Positions 34,039 through 46,578 of a DNA stretch of 64,000 nucleotides are shown one piece after another. Origin of the DNA: Paralvinella palmiformis (Eukaryota; Annelida; Polychaeta; Terebellida; Alvinellidae); contig JAODUP010000090.1 of assembly GCA_025642065.1 (NCBI GenBank), positions 312,501-376,500 of the forward strand, in the 5' to 3' direction. The first letter of the stretch is position 1. Every line of letters starts with the position of its first letter. A model generated the notes under the pieces. The model worked only from the letters and a program-made list of their open reading frames with translations. It was not told the DNA's origin and did not search any database. The translations under genes were made by a program, and so were the position numbers.

Positions 34039-37000
34039 ATGATGCCAAAAGTGGCCTCCGTACACGACACTGATGGTGTACAGGACTCGGCTGACGTCAC
34101 TCCAGGAAGTAGAGATGATCCCTTCAGATGTTACAGAATCACGAAGCAGTCTGTACTCTTGTTTACGTGGATGTGCATCGTAAGTCTGTCACTGATATGT
34201 GTGTGTGTGTGTAAATTATTACAACATACTTCAGTGTTGTAGCTTAAGTACAATATAAAAATTAATAGATATGTACACTTTATGTATAGAAACAAAACAA
34301 CGATATGGGGGAGGGCACCCTACAATAAAACACGATTTTATTCTTGAACTTTTGTATCGAACGTTCACAGACAGATATGTACAATTGTAATTTGTATATA
34401 TTTATATTTTTAAACTATTTAAATACTATGTTTAAGTATTTGCTTGTGTATTGAATTTTCCACACTTTCACAAAGTATTTGAATTTTCAAACAGATACTA
34501 AAATATAATTTTAAACATTCAAAAAATGTTCATGCATTATTAATCTAAATACTGTGCTACCGACATGATTCGTTCCAAAAAGACATTTGTATTACGTATA
34601 CACTTTTAGACTACTTTGAAAATTAATTATTGATCACTTATAATGTATTGGTTTCTCATGGCCCATTTCTCAAGCAAAGGTAAATTCTCCTCAATTAAGT
34701 ATCATAATTAGAGCAAATAAAAAGATAAGATGAAGCCACTTATAGGTGGATCAACAACGTACTAGATATGGCTCAAGTCATAGCATCTCATATACGTAAG
34801 GCCATTCATATCACCGAAATGCCAGAGGATCACAAATGGCTACAATCCGCCAACTCCAATGTTATCATTCTTAACTGGCAATGGTACGTTTCACACGGAA
34901 TATTTATGACAACAAGCTTCGTGCTGAATATTTTACAGGACCTTACTGACATCCTATCACTTCTTGATAGTGGTATGTATACCCACCGTGTTCAGGATGA
35001 GTTGGCAATGGTAGTATGATGGTTTGCTGCTAGCACACTCTGGAAACTGAGTTAAAACCCATTGTTCATAAAGTACACATCTAAATTTGGCTTGACCTTG
35101 AAAGAATCTGTGCCCAAGTGATTGACTTAATGTGATACGTATAACTGGTTATAGACGGCCTTAGTATTAGATAAGCAATCGAAATTTAACGGGTGCATTC
35201 TGTAAGAAAGTTAAGTTGCAAGGCCAAAAATAAACAATGCAAACAGTTTTGTATTTGAAATGCTTCTAAAACAATTACTTTTGAAAGGATTGATATTTGT
35301 ATTTGATCTGATGAAAATTATTTGTAATAATACTTTTGAACATATTTGTCCACGGATTACTAAAAATAACAATTTAGTTTTTGGCATCTTCTACGGTTAA
35401 TTTCAATAAAGTCATTTCTATGGCACTTTGGATAAGTGAATACGTGAAATGGATTAGCTCACAGACGGATTCGAACCCTAAACATTAAAGTTTCTAGCGC
35501 ACTGTTTTTTTACAACCTAGCCACTCTGGCACCTGGCGTTATTAGTCAACGAAATGACAAGAAGGGTACTTTATAAGTATGATATAATAGTTATCATACT
35601 TCCTTTAGCCACATTCATTCAACATCATTCAATTATACCTCAAAAGCCGGAAACAAAACCATCACCAAACTGATCAGTGTGTTTGGCCATATACCTGTAG
35701 CACGGAGTTCAAATCCACGCTTAGCTACGTCCGAAAGTTGTTTCGTTCTTCACTTCACTTTGCCTCATCAAAGCGACAATTATACTATCTCGCATTTCCA
35801 TTATTATTACAGGGCTTATTCAACGAAATAATTGGTCCAACTTTGATTGATCTGAAGGATAATCTCGGTGTGGATTATGAGGATGTATCCGGGGCTCTGG
35901 TTGCTAAAAGTAGCGGATTTGCGGTCGGGGCTGTCATCGGCGGATTCCTTCACGAGAAATTCTATCGCAAGTCTGAACTGATCATCGCTTTAAGTCTCAT
36001 CCTGGCTTCCTTTGCTACGGTCATGATCCCGTTTAGTCCTTACCTCGGCCTCGTGGCGGCAATGTTCGCGTTAAGCGGAATAGCAGAAGGTATAATTAAT
36101 TCAGGTAGGGTCATTTTAAAACAGAATAGTAGTTAGTTACTTGCTGCAATTTATACCGATGTACTTTGAAGATTGTAGTTTGTCACTTGTGAATTCCTTT
36201 TTATGTTTGCACCTTCCAGCAACAAATAAATACGCAATAAAAATAAATTGCACATACATTAAATAACAGGCTGGGTTGCGCATTGCAGGTGCAGCCGTAA
36301 TTGTTTCAACTGGCCTCACAGAACAATGATTTAATTACACAAAACAATTAATAGACCTTGCCAATTAAGCTAATGACATCTGGCGGCAGGATTTAGAACT
36401 ACTACAATCGGGTAGTAAACACGACCCATTAATCGCCGAGTCCGGATCACCGTTCCTTTTCAGTGTGTACGCGATATTTGTTTGTATATTTTAACGATCA
36501 TTGCCGGTGATAATACTCCACGATTTCAACAGTCAGTAAAGGAAAATGAAAGATAAGGTGATATTTAGCATATTTCTATTCAAAGAAGACTGATTTAGTA
36601 AACAAAATAAATTAAATTGGAAGTTCTATGTGGTAGTTCGCAGAACCCATTTCCGTGTACAAGCGGAATGCCGTATTCGTAGCGAAAGTTTATGTATAGG
36701 CAGTGCCTTTCCCATAGTGTTTCTTCAATACACATCTTTGGTCATTTATAATAATATCGAAAATGGACAAGGCAGTTGTAATACTATAATTTTACCAGGA
36801 CAATTCAGGGATATCTTCAACGATTTGTTTTATTTGTGGTCATTTTCCGTGAAGAACGTTCGCCATCGTCTAGCAGCAGACTCATGGCGCATGCGCACGC
36901 TGAGTGATAATCGCCGCCATAGATGGCATAATTCTTATAAACAAACGGGTGTGCTATTTGGATCGAAAATATTCATCAAATCGGAGATATATTGTGCTAC

Positions 37001-38422
37001 ACAAAAGTATTGATTGATAGAGCAATAATTCGGCATTGATATATTGCATTTGGGTTTTATTTCTCGTGAATTAACGCGAACCATGAGTTGATTTTAAATG
37101 TAAATCACCCCGTCTGTCGCCATTTAAATTTTCAAGCGATAACCGATAGCGCACTTCGCTAAAGAATTTTGTTCACTTTGTTGACAATAACAACATTTAA
37201 TAATGGAATATGCTGAACAACAAGACAAGAAACTAATCTACCGAAGTGTAAAAGCCCGCTAAAATTAGTTGGCAAGGTTTATTGATTAGGAATTTTGGTT
37301 CAAGTTCTTTTACTCACGCACGCACGCATACACACGCATTGAAATGCGAAAATAGATGTTTATAACCGTTGCAACAATATTTCAGGTGGAAACACCATTG
37401 TGCTGGATCTCTGGTTAGACAGAGCAGCGGGACCAATGCATTCCCTACACTTCGCATTCGGTGTCGGGGCCATGATCGCTCCCCAGATTGCTAATCCTTT
37501 CTTGTCTCCTGACGCCAAAAGCCAAGACGACTCACTGACCACGGCAGCGCCAACAACCTCCTCTTGGAACGTCACAACAGAGCCGAAAGGCGAGTCAAGA
37601 ATCGATATCTGTTACGGAATTATCGCCGCAATCGTATTCGTCTATGCTTTTGTGGTGTTGACATTCTACCTGAAAGGTGCGCCGAGAGGATTCATCTTAA
37701 GAGAACCGACGGAAAAACTGAAGGAAATGATACGTCCTTCATTGTGCGGATACGGACATTCGTGGTATGCAGTTGAGCTGCTGATTATGTTATTCCTGTA
37801 TTTCATACACACCGTTGGAGGAGAGAAGGCCATTGGCAAGTTTCTGTTCAGTTTTGCCGTCGAGACAGAGGTCCAATTCACGAAAGACGAGGCGTCATCT
37901 CTGCAAACCGCCTTCTGGGGCAGTTTCACTGCGGGTCGTTTGCTCGGGATACCGATTGGCCGGTTCCTTCCTGTCTGGATCTTCATTCTGGTCGACGTTC
38001 TGGGCGCCACAGCTGCGGCCATAACTCTCAGTCTTTACGGATACAAGAACCGTGTCGCCCTCTGGGTGACGTCCTGTTTTATGGGTCTATTTATTTCAGT
38101 GGCTTTCGCTAACGGTATGGCCTGGTCCAACGTCTATCTGGCCATGAACAACATCAGCGTGATGATACTGATCATAGGTGGCGCCTGTGGCGGATTTATA
38201 TACCAGTATCTTAGTGGATACTTGTTTGATATCAACCCAAAAAATCTCGGCTATATCATGGTGGGTTATAGTGGCGCCATGGTGATAACGTTTGTGATTA
38301 TGCAGGTTTTGGCTAAGGTTCATAGTAAGAAAATTCTGGCAAGAACCGAAAATGCCAAAGTTAATGAAGATGCTGTTCCCGCCGCTGACAATGAGGGATA
38401 TACAAATTCTACTCAGCTGTGA
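34039..38422 (+). CDS. MFSD4/NaGLT1-type major facilitator transporter, complete
   Basis: The exons are 34039-34179, 35813-36104 and 37386-38422. Phases agree and 1470 bases encode 489 residues plus TGA, the usual length for the family. It is a multi-pass membrane transporter. Vertebrate relatives include the sodium-dependent glucose transporter NaGLT1 (MFSD4B) and MFSD4A; the substrate here is unknown. Exon 1 encodes a 35-residue hydrophilic N-terminus and the start of membrane segment 1, completed in exon 2 (FNEIIGPTLIDLKDNLGV). Exon 2 also has KSSGFAVGAVIGGFLHEKFY, the loop after segment 2. The joined exon 2/3 region reads IINSGGNTIVLDLW, then RAAGPMHSLHFAFGVGAMIA, the family's signature block. 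A glycosylation-prone loop (NVTTE) follows segment 6. The upstream ATG pair (ATGATG) leaves the first residue uncertain by one. Confidence 0.88.
35463..35541 (-). repeat. tRNA-like SINE head, minus strand
   Basis: Read on the minus strand: GGTGCCAGAGTGGCTAGGTT, then a stretch with an extra insertion, then AGGGTTCGAATCCGTC. These look like A and B boxes of a tRNA-derived promoter. The spacing between boxes is long and no cloverleaf folds convincingly, so I call a SINE fragment and not a tRNA gene. Confidence 0.45.
35655..35790 (+). repeat. tRNA-derived SINE ending next to a splice acceptor
   Basis: The B-box region (CACGGAGTTCAAATCC) and the body (TAGCTACGTCCGAAAGTTGT, TTCACTTCACTTTGCCTCAT) match the SINEs at 33515 and 59463. 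The recognisable SINE sequence ends within about 25-50 bases of the transporter exon 2 acceptor (35811-35812). The SINE has therefore landed where a branch point would be expected, or supplies it. Confidence 0.6.
36105..37385 (+). other. Transporter intron 2
   Basis: A phase-1 intron with no recognisable repeat or coding block. The frame at 36630-37013 has no family signature and no splice need. Confidence 0.7.
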
Positions 38423-39021
38423 TTCTGCCAAACTGCATTAAACAGCTGTTCAATATTTATCGTATAGTGTGACCTAGAAAATCCGATAGATGCTGCATCA
38501 TAACGTGACGAAAAGTCGGATTACACAGATATTGTTTCAAAATGTCACTCACGGCTAAACATCCGATAATTAGACCAAACACACTTTATATTAAACTGAA
38601 ACAATAACAGTCTCAGTAATTACTTTTGAAGTATTATTTTGTTTCTTTAGACATCAGATGAAGATCTATCTGGTTGCCATTCATTATACGTAGTAGGCTG
38701 AAAGATACCACGTGGAGTTGTATATTCTTTATAAGAATGAACAGTGTATCACAATCAGGTTCTTTTAGTACGTACATATTCCTAGTACCCAACATGTTAT
38801 CTTGAACAGTGGCTATCCATTATTAGGTGCAACATTTTTGTGATATGAATTAGCACGCTGTCACTATAAGGAAATCTGGTGTAATTGTTTTTGCAGTATT
38901 GTTGAATGAGTAAAGGTAAACAACACACTCTGCATAATGGTCATTTAGTATTTGACTCTTATGACCTGTAAGACGACACAGTGAGCCAATTGTAAGCCAT
39001 GAATGCATAGAATGTAATATC

Positions 39022-39027
39022 AATAAA
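39022..39027 (+). terminator. Candidate poly(A) signal of the transporter gene
   Basis: AATAAA on the plus strand, 600 bases after the stop codon, followed by T- and GT-containing sequence. A (GA)n run lies just beyond at 39106-39131. Motif only. Confidence 0.45.
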
Positions 39028-39156
39028 GAGAAATAGTTGTGCTAATTTGGAATAAATGCTCTGTGTGAAATGTATGAAAATGTTCATGGATACATTTTTT
39101 TGACAGAGAGAGAGAGAGAGAGAGAGAGAGATAATCGACATATTAAAAGAAACCTA

Positions 39157-39162
39157 TTTATT
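39157..39162 (-). terminator. Candidate poly(A) signal of the MYBBP1A-like gene
   Basis: AATAAA on the minus strand, 68 bases beyond the TAA at 39230. With the plus-strand signal at 39022, the two convergent genes would end within about 130 bases of each other. Confidence 0.5.
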
Positions 39163-39229
39163 TGCAACTTTTTTAGAAGATTTATCTGGAAAAAATCTTC
39201 ATGTTCATAAAATGTCATAAATGCAAAAT

Positions 39230-42200
39230 TTACAGTGCAATTCCCAGAGATTTTCTCTTCTTTTTTCTTTCTTTGACTATCTCCAAATCTGGTTCACTGC
39301 CAATTGGTATCTCTGACTTGCGACGCTTTTTGCCCACCTTTGACCTATGTTTTTCTTTCATTGCGTTTTCCTTTCCAAGTTCACTGCTTCGTGAAGAACT
39401 CTCTTTGGCATCATCAGATGGCACCTGTCCATTAGTGTGTTCCATTTCTTCTGACAAGCCATTCTGTAGATCTGTTGGTATTTTGGCCTTCTCTTCACTG
39501 ATTCCTGGCAGCTTTTCTTTCTTTTTCTTCTTGGTATGTGTTCTGTTGATGATAAACAAAATAAGCAGCTGCATCGCTTTCACGGCCATTACTATTCGCA
39601 TAAACCAAAACACAAACTGCTACTTGCAGAAAATCAAAATGAAAAATGTTAGCCACCAAACGTTTGCTCACAGAAAGACTAGATATACTATCTTTCCCTA
39701 GGTATTAATGTTAATGGATCACAATAAATATTAATACCCATGCATCTCTTATTGAACTACATTTGTTATTACCACAAAAGTTTAGTAAATACGATCTGAT
39801 TTTTGTTCCATTGCCTGTGAAAATAAGATCTAAAGTAAACAACTATTTAAGGCCACAAACCTGTTGTTGCAGTAGCCACAAATTTTATTAATGACATGAC
39901 GCGTGTCTGAGCTGACAGATCCTCTTAGCTGGTTAATGACATTCAACTTATCATCGTTTACGAGATGCTGGAATTACAAAACAAAAACAGGTGCCAGAGA
40001 TGACTTAACAATGCAAATGATCAGTAATAATCCTACAAACTGAAGACAACTTTACAATCATGAAGAGATGCTGTTCATAATCACATTCTAGGTGACCTAG
40101 TAGCAATGTTACATCGATTGGAATTATTTCAGGAAGTGGACAACTTTACCTGAAGTGCAGATTTATCCACCACTGTGAAGACTTTATGCAAAAGCACAAG
40201 TAGTTCATGCAGGTACCTTGGCTTTAACACCTGTTTAGTAGCACTTTCAATAAGCTGAACGAATTACAAAACAGCCTACAATTATACATGGTAACAGTAA
40301 CAGACAAATAAATGATATAAACCAACTAACTTTTACTCTGTTTAAATAAAACATTCTGATCAGATATACAGATTATTGTATTGTGAAACAATGATAAAAT
40401 TACTGAAATAAATATGTATTTTTAACTTTTATGTTTTCAATAATCCTATATTATTACGACAATGTTAAGTATGCTCTTCTATGAAACCAAGATGTCTTTG
40501 CCACCAAACGAATGAGATATAACGCTGTTGGATACAGGATGTCTTAGGTACGAGTTGTCTTGTTACCGATGCTGTCTTCACATTGAAAGTCGTGAAATGC
40601 GCTACTGTGTCCAACAGCATTTATCCATAATTACAAAAATCTGATAATTCTAAATATAACTATTGATTTTTGTTATAAAGCCATGAATCATTATTATCAA
40701 CTGGTTCACTTCTATTTTCATTCCATGACTGCATGAGTTTAGATCAATATGGTGATTGCATATACTAATATAGATCTAGAATCTAGACTAGACGGCTGCT
40801 AACACATTGAATTTTCTTCTTACGATGACTGAATTTCTTGACACTGAAATAGCACCAGTCATTAAGCCAACCTCCAAAAATAACAGTAATAATATTGACT
40901 CAAAGCACTGGCTTAATGGCCGGGACCTATGGTATAGTGTATCTATAATTTCTTGCAAAACTATATTCAAACACAAATCTTACCTGAAATACTTTTGTAG
41001 TAATTCTGCTGGCAAATTCTAACCAAATACTTGGTTCAAGCACCTGTATCTGTCATTGAATAATTATCAGGAGTCAATTTAGTCTCATGCATGTGTTTTA
41101 TATTATATTTCATTTGAGTAGTTAAACAGAATACAAAAGATAAATTTTTAGTTGCACAAAGGTTCTGTGAGAACAAAACTAGTTCATTTACTTGTGGAAA
41201 AAAATGGAGAGGTTTGATAATAACTCATATTTAATATCAGTGACGTGTATTTGGTTGTGGCTTTTCTTCTTCTAAAATGCACAAAATTAATGAGTACAGC
41301 ATAAACTGCTGATAAGCAATGGTCATTCAATGGCATCTGTCTTAAACTGTAACAAGGTTAATAGACTTAATGCATCAACATTACTGAATTTTACATATTT
41401 GATTCTGTCAATTGCAAACATCATCCTACAGAACACATCACAATTTTATCCTATATGACAGAAGACTAAATGTTGTCATACTTACTGAAGACTTACTGAT
41501 GAGTACCGTCAACATAGCTGTAGTCTGTGTCTGCAAAAAGAAATAAACAATGAACAAGTTAGTTCAGCAATATCATCAAGGTCTTGTATCATCATTTTCA
41601 CCATCATCAATACCACCACCATCATCATAATAAATTTTATTTAATTTTTTTGATGTACAATATTATTTTATTGAATTAATTTTTTATGTTTCCCCTACTG
41701 AGGTCACATTAATGCATTTTGACCATCACCGAGAACTAAATGATGGTAAAGAAGTTTCTGTATTTTGTTGTTGTAAATTGCATTCATCTGCACTGTTCCA
41801 AACATTTGCAAGTAATTATAATAATAATAAATAATAATGTATATTTAATAAAGCATCATTACTAGCATGAGCCATTCAAAGGCGCTGTACAAATAATATG
41901 TAATTTAATAATACCCCAAATAATGTCTGTAAAAACCCTGTAATGATTTAAAAGATAATAATTATTTATCTGTGAAAGCGACCTTAAATAGGTGTGTTTT
42001 TAGAAGAGACTTAAAATTTCCAAGAGACGACGAATTTCTAATACTTATTCCACAAATTACTCCCCAACCATTCACATGTAGCATGGAAAGGTGGAGCTAA
42101 AGTACTTTGAGAGTACTCAGAGATAGAGATTAATGTTTCTGAAGAGTTTTCCCTGCTTTATCCAATCAGAAAGCAGCACTTTTTAAGTTGATTTGGCCAC

Positions 42201-45200
42201 TAACATAGCTAGCAACTTCTCAAGTCCAAGATTAGTAGCCAAAATAGTATTTGCACATGGCAAATTCAATACTTTTTGAACGATTTTTCCAAAAAAGGAA
42301 TCAAATACGGGTGCCCAGAATCTGAATATTATAATGGTCAAACACCCCTATTATTTATGCCATCAGAGCTCATGGACAAGCAAAGATAAATAGAATTGAA
42401 CCAATGTCACAACATATAGCTAGTATCAATCGGCATAGAATGTCTAAATCAAGAGGTTCACTCACTCTGCAGAATATCCGCACACTGTCACTGATGGCCT
42501 GCTCAAATATGGTTTCAGCAAGAGGCCAAAATAATTTCTGTAACAGAAAGAGCAAGTATTTTAACTGCAAGAATAGCCAGATGCACTTCACTGAAAAGAT
42601 AGCAATGAATTATCTGAAAGGAGGACAAGATATATACGAGGAAGTCTGTTTTGTGCTGATAACAAAATAAAACATAGAATAATGATATACTTACTGGCTC
42701 TCTCTCCAGTATAGTCAGAAAGAAATAATGGTTCACCTGACTATCTCTACAAATAAAAGAAATATCATTATGTAATGACTAACGCTGACATAATTTCACC
42801 TTGTGACCAAATGCTTTGATAACAATGGTTTGGTATCCTTACCTTCTGAGACAGAAGTCTTTTAGTGCCTTTTCCATAATGAACAAAACCTTGTCTAGAT
42901 TTTCAACATCCTATAAGTTGGAAAAAAAATCAAAGAGATTAAACACAAAAATTAACTACAATTATTCATATGCTACTACTGTTATAAATGACAAAGATGT
43001 ATACCATTTTATCACACACACACACACACACACACAACACACATCCACAGTTAGTTTTAATTTTTTAAAGTAAACAATCCTACTTTAGCAGCACTTTTTT
43101 CCTTCTTTGTAGCAGCCATGGCTCGTGTTTTTATGGGCGAAGGGCCAGTGTATTTCTCAACGCTGCTAATTATCTTGATCTGTGCAAAGTAAGCAATCAT
43201 TGGTATATTTCATCAAAATATGACACACTCAATGACACCAAAAACAAAATGACAACAAATATATAAAGGTAAATTTACCACAAATGCACAAGCAGCAGCT
43301 GTGTTTTGAATCATAGGAACACCAGTGACTGAAAATATTTAGATAATACAGTTATATAATAAGACCTAATATTAGTTGAAAGCACACACACAAACATATA
43401 TATATATATATATATATATATACCATATTTACATCCACACTAATGGTAGAACAAAAGGGAAATCAGACACAAAAGAAGTTGTTTTCAAGTTATAATAACT
43501 CTAATCCATTGGGGGAGTAGATAATATAATGTTTGTGTTTTAAGATGTTGGCTACACGTCAGCTCCTTAAAAGAATCCTGGAAACAGTTGAATATTGAAT
43601 TTTTAATCATATATGTATAAATGCGTACATTTGTATAAAGAACAAAGAATACATATACCTTTTGCTGAATATTCAATAAGATTTTCAACCATTTGAGGTA
43701 GTTCAGATCTATCTAGACTGGGATCAGAAGGGAGCTAAAAACATAATAAAATTATATTTATCTACATAATATTTATCTATACCTTGATCAGGAAGTTGTT
43801 TACTTATTACTATAACTTACTATTGTATATATGTAGTTCCTTTTGGTTACATTAAAATACTTTTAAAAGATAACAATATTTTAGCCAATTCTTGTTATGA
43901 TGAACAATTACAAATAATAACACATAAATTAATGATTAGTTCATATTAAAGCAATTCCTTATAAATTTTCATCTTAATCTGAAATAGATCATTCCTTATC
44001 AAGATTGTAGATAAGATTAATTATGGCCATTATGTATTAAGTTTATTATAAGTATCAATTTTATTAAATGATAAAGACATTACAATACGTAAATATTTTA
44101 ATTGGACGTATGTAGAAATTTAGATCCTGAGCAGCAATCCTCATGAAATTTTGGCTCTGTCTGTTTTCATTCAATAGAAATGTGAATTGATTTTATTAAT
44201 ATGTGTGTGTGTGTGTGCATTTTAGGATAGATTTTCTTGATTACATGTGTAATATTTCCACTCTCTGCATGCCAAGACTGAGCATGTGTGCATATTCTGC
44301 TTTATTAACACAAACTTATTATGATGTTTCTACCCATAAAAACACATATTTTACGTATAAGCGATAGAGTGACTAATAATCCCAAATAAAAGTTACTGTT
44401 ATTGGAATAATTAAAAAAAGGTATTGGCCATCAAGGAATTGCTTTAATCAATCATCTAACTGAAAGTTAAGCCTAATAATATGATAACCTTTTTTAGGTG
44501 CATCAGCTGAGTGAAGACTTTGTTGGCTCGATCACCAAGATCTTTATCTGCTGCATTACGAACACCAGCCTCCATCACTGACAACAGCGGAATTATGAGG
44601 TCCTGTGAATAATGCTATGATTAGATACATGCGCACTCATACAAATTACCTCCCTCCTAGATTCAAATTTCAGAACTTGAATCGTAAACAAACATTAGAT
44701 GAACCATACTTTACATATACTTTAAGACATCTCACACTACAGAACAAATCTGCATAAAAATGCTATGTAAATGACAAACTAAATCAAACATTGCATTAGA
44801 CTGAAATTAAGCTACATCAATCACATTAAAAAACAATGCAAATACACACCAACAGTACAGCACATGACGAACAGTGGCTAACTATCACTTCCAATATGTC
44901 AAGACATCTGCAACAAGGAATAAAACATTTTAATTACAAAATATTTAAATAAAAATGATATCAATAAAACTCCTTAAAAACATGATTTTCAATGAAGAAA
45001 TTAAGTGGATATTGTAAACTAAAAGTTCTGTTTTTATCACTTCTACCATATGGGGTTTCTGGACGTAAACTGTGAATTACTCGAACCACTTCCAGATTTC
45101 ACTGACAGTTACCTGACCATTATTATATTTTGTATTATAAAATGAAATTACCTCATCTTATAATGCTTGAGGAGAGTTTTTTGGTCAGCTTCCTGTTTCT

Positions 45201-46542
45201 TGTTCTTGGACATCCCTTTAAATGCAGCTGATAAGGCATTGTCGAGTTTAAACATTGCACTATCATCTAAGTCTTCTGCACTCTCCTAAAACAAAACACA
45301 CAAAAGCTAGACACGTTATCACACCAAAAGGGATATTATACCTCCCTACAAGGCCCAAACATATAACTGAAGCAGGATGCATTATTCCCGCAGTAATATC
45401 ACCACAGTTAGAATAAAAACCTATATTTTGAGCAATAGAATCTTGAAAGGTAAATTGAGAACAACCAACAGATTCAAGCACAATAAATGTGCTATACCAA
45501 ACATAGTTACAAAATAATGAGTCAAACCATGAATTCTCACATAAAAGCTTCTCTAATGCACAATTGACAGTTGGATTTACTTTTGACTATCCCAGACTTA
45601 TGACAAATAATGGCAGATTTATATAAATGCTTAACAGCAATATACATAATAAATTTGTTATGTAGTGATCAGACATGGAGTCAATTCCAGTTTGTCAATT
45701 CCAATTCCACTCAATTCCATTTGGTCAATTCCACATCAAATTTATCAATTCCAATTCTAAATTTATCAATTCCAATTTGGGTTTTTTCAGATTCTTTTTT
45801 GCCTAATACTTTTCACCATGAGTAGGATTGTCATGGAAGAAATATTTGTGAATTGGTAAATTAATTTGTGGATTAATTTTTTTACCCAATCTAAACATTG
45901 AATGGGGTAAATTCCAAAATAGCAATATCTCTATATAGATTACCAGCAAGCTATGTGGTGGTGTCACAGTGTTGTGGGCAGAGCCGATGAAGGAGCCAAA
46001 GTTCTGGATCAATTTGGTTCCAGTATATTGGTAACACCACATGTAAGTGTTAACATACCTAAAGAGATATTTTATTATATCAAGTGGTGGATCATAGTCT
46101 TGGGTGCATCCCCATGTAAAAGCGTATTTTGTAATTATCAAAGATGTGTTTATGGTCCACTGTCCAGTAAGGGCCTTGAAACGAATGTTTTTGCTTAGTT
46201 GCACCCAGCAGGAGTCAGATCCAGTGTTTACTTTCACAACCATGCTGGGTACTAAACCACTTACATATGGTAAGTTTACAAAAGATCTCAAATGGTTATT
46301 AAAACAGTTAGGTCTGGGAATAGGCTATAGTAGTCACAGTTTTCGGAGGAGGGGCAGAATTTTGCATCCAGATTGGCATTCCCGGTGACATGATAAATTA
46401 ATTAATTCCTAAATAGCAATATCTCTATATAGATTACAGCTATGCTATGTGGTAGTGTCACAGTATTGTGGGCCGAGCCCATGGTATCCAGACCATTTAA
46501 TTGGTTAAACACTCACATGGGGTGCCACGATCGGTGTGCATA

Positions 46543-46578
<36 letters not shown>

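Larger units (their letters stand above)
34180..35812 (+). other. Transporter intron 1
   Basis: Non-coding. An 83-codon frame at 34768-35019 shows no recognisable family and the exon 1 to exon 2 join is already in frame without it. The intron carries a tRNA-like fragment near 35463-35541 and a SINE that ends beside the acceptor. Confidence 0.75.

Noticed and set aside
34768..35019. 83-codon frame in transporter intron 1
   Set aside because: No recognisable family, and the flanking exons already join in frame with a continuous first membrane segment.
39201..39701. Plus-strand 166-codon frame
   Set aside because: Antisense to the lysine-rich last exon of MYBBP1A, which has a matching acceptor, phase and family signature.
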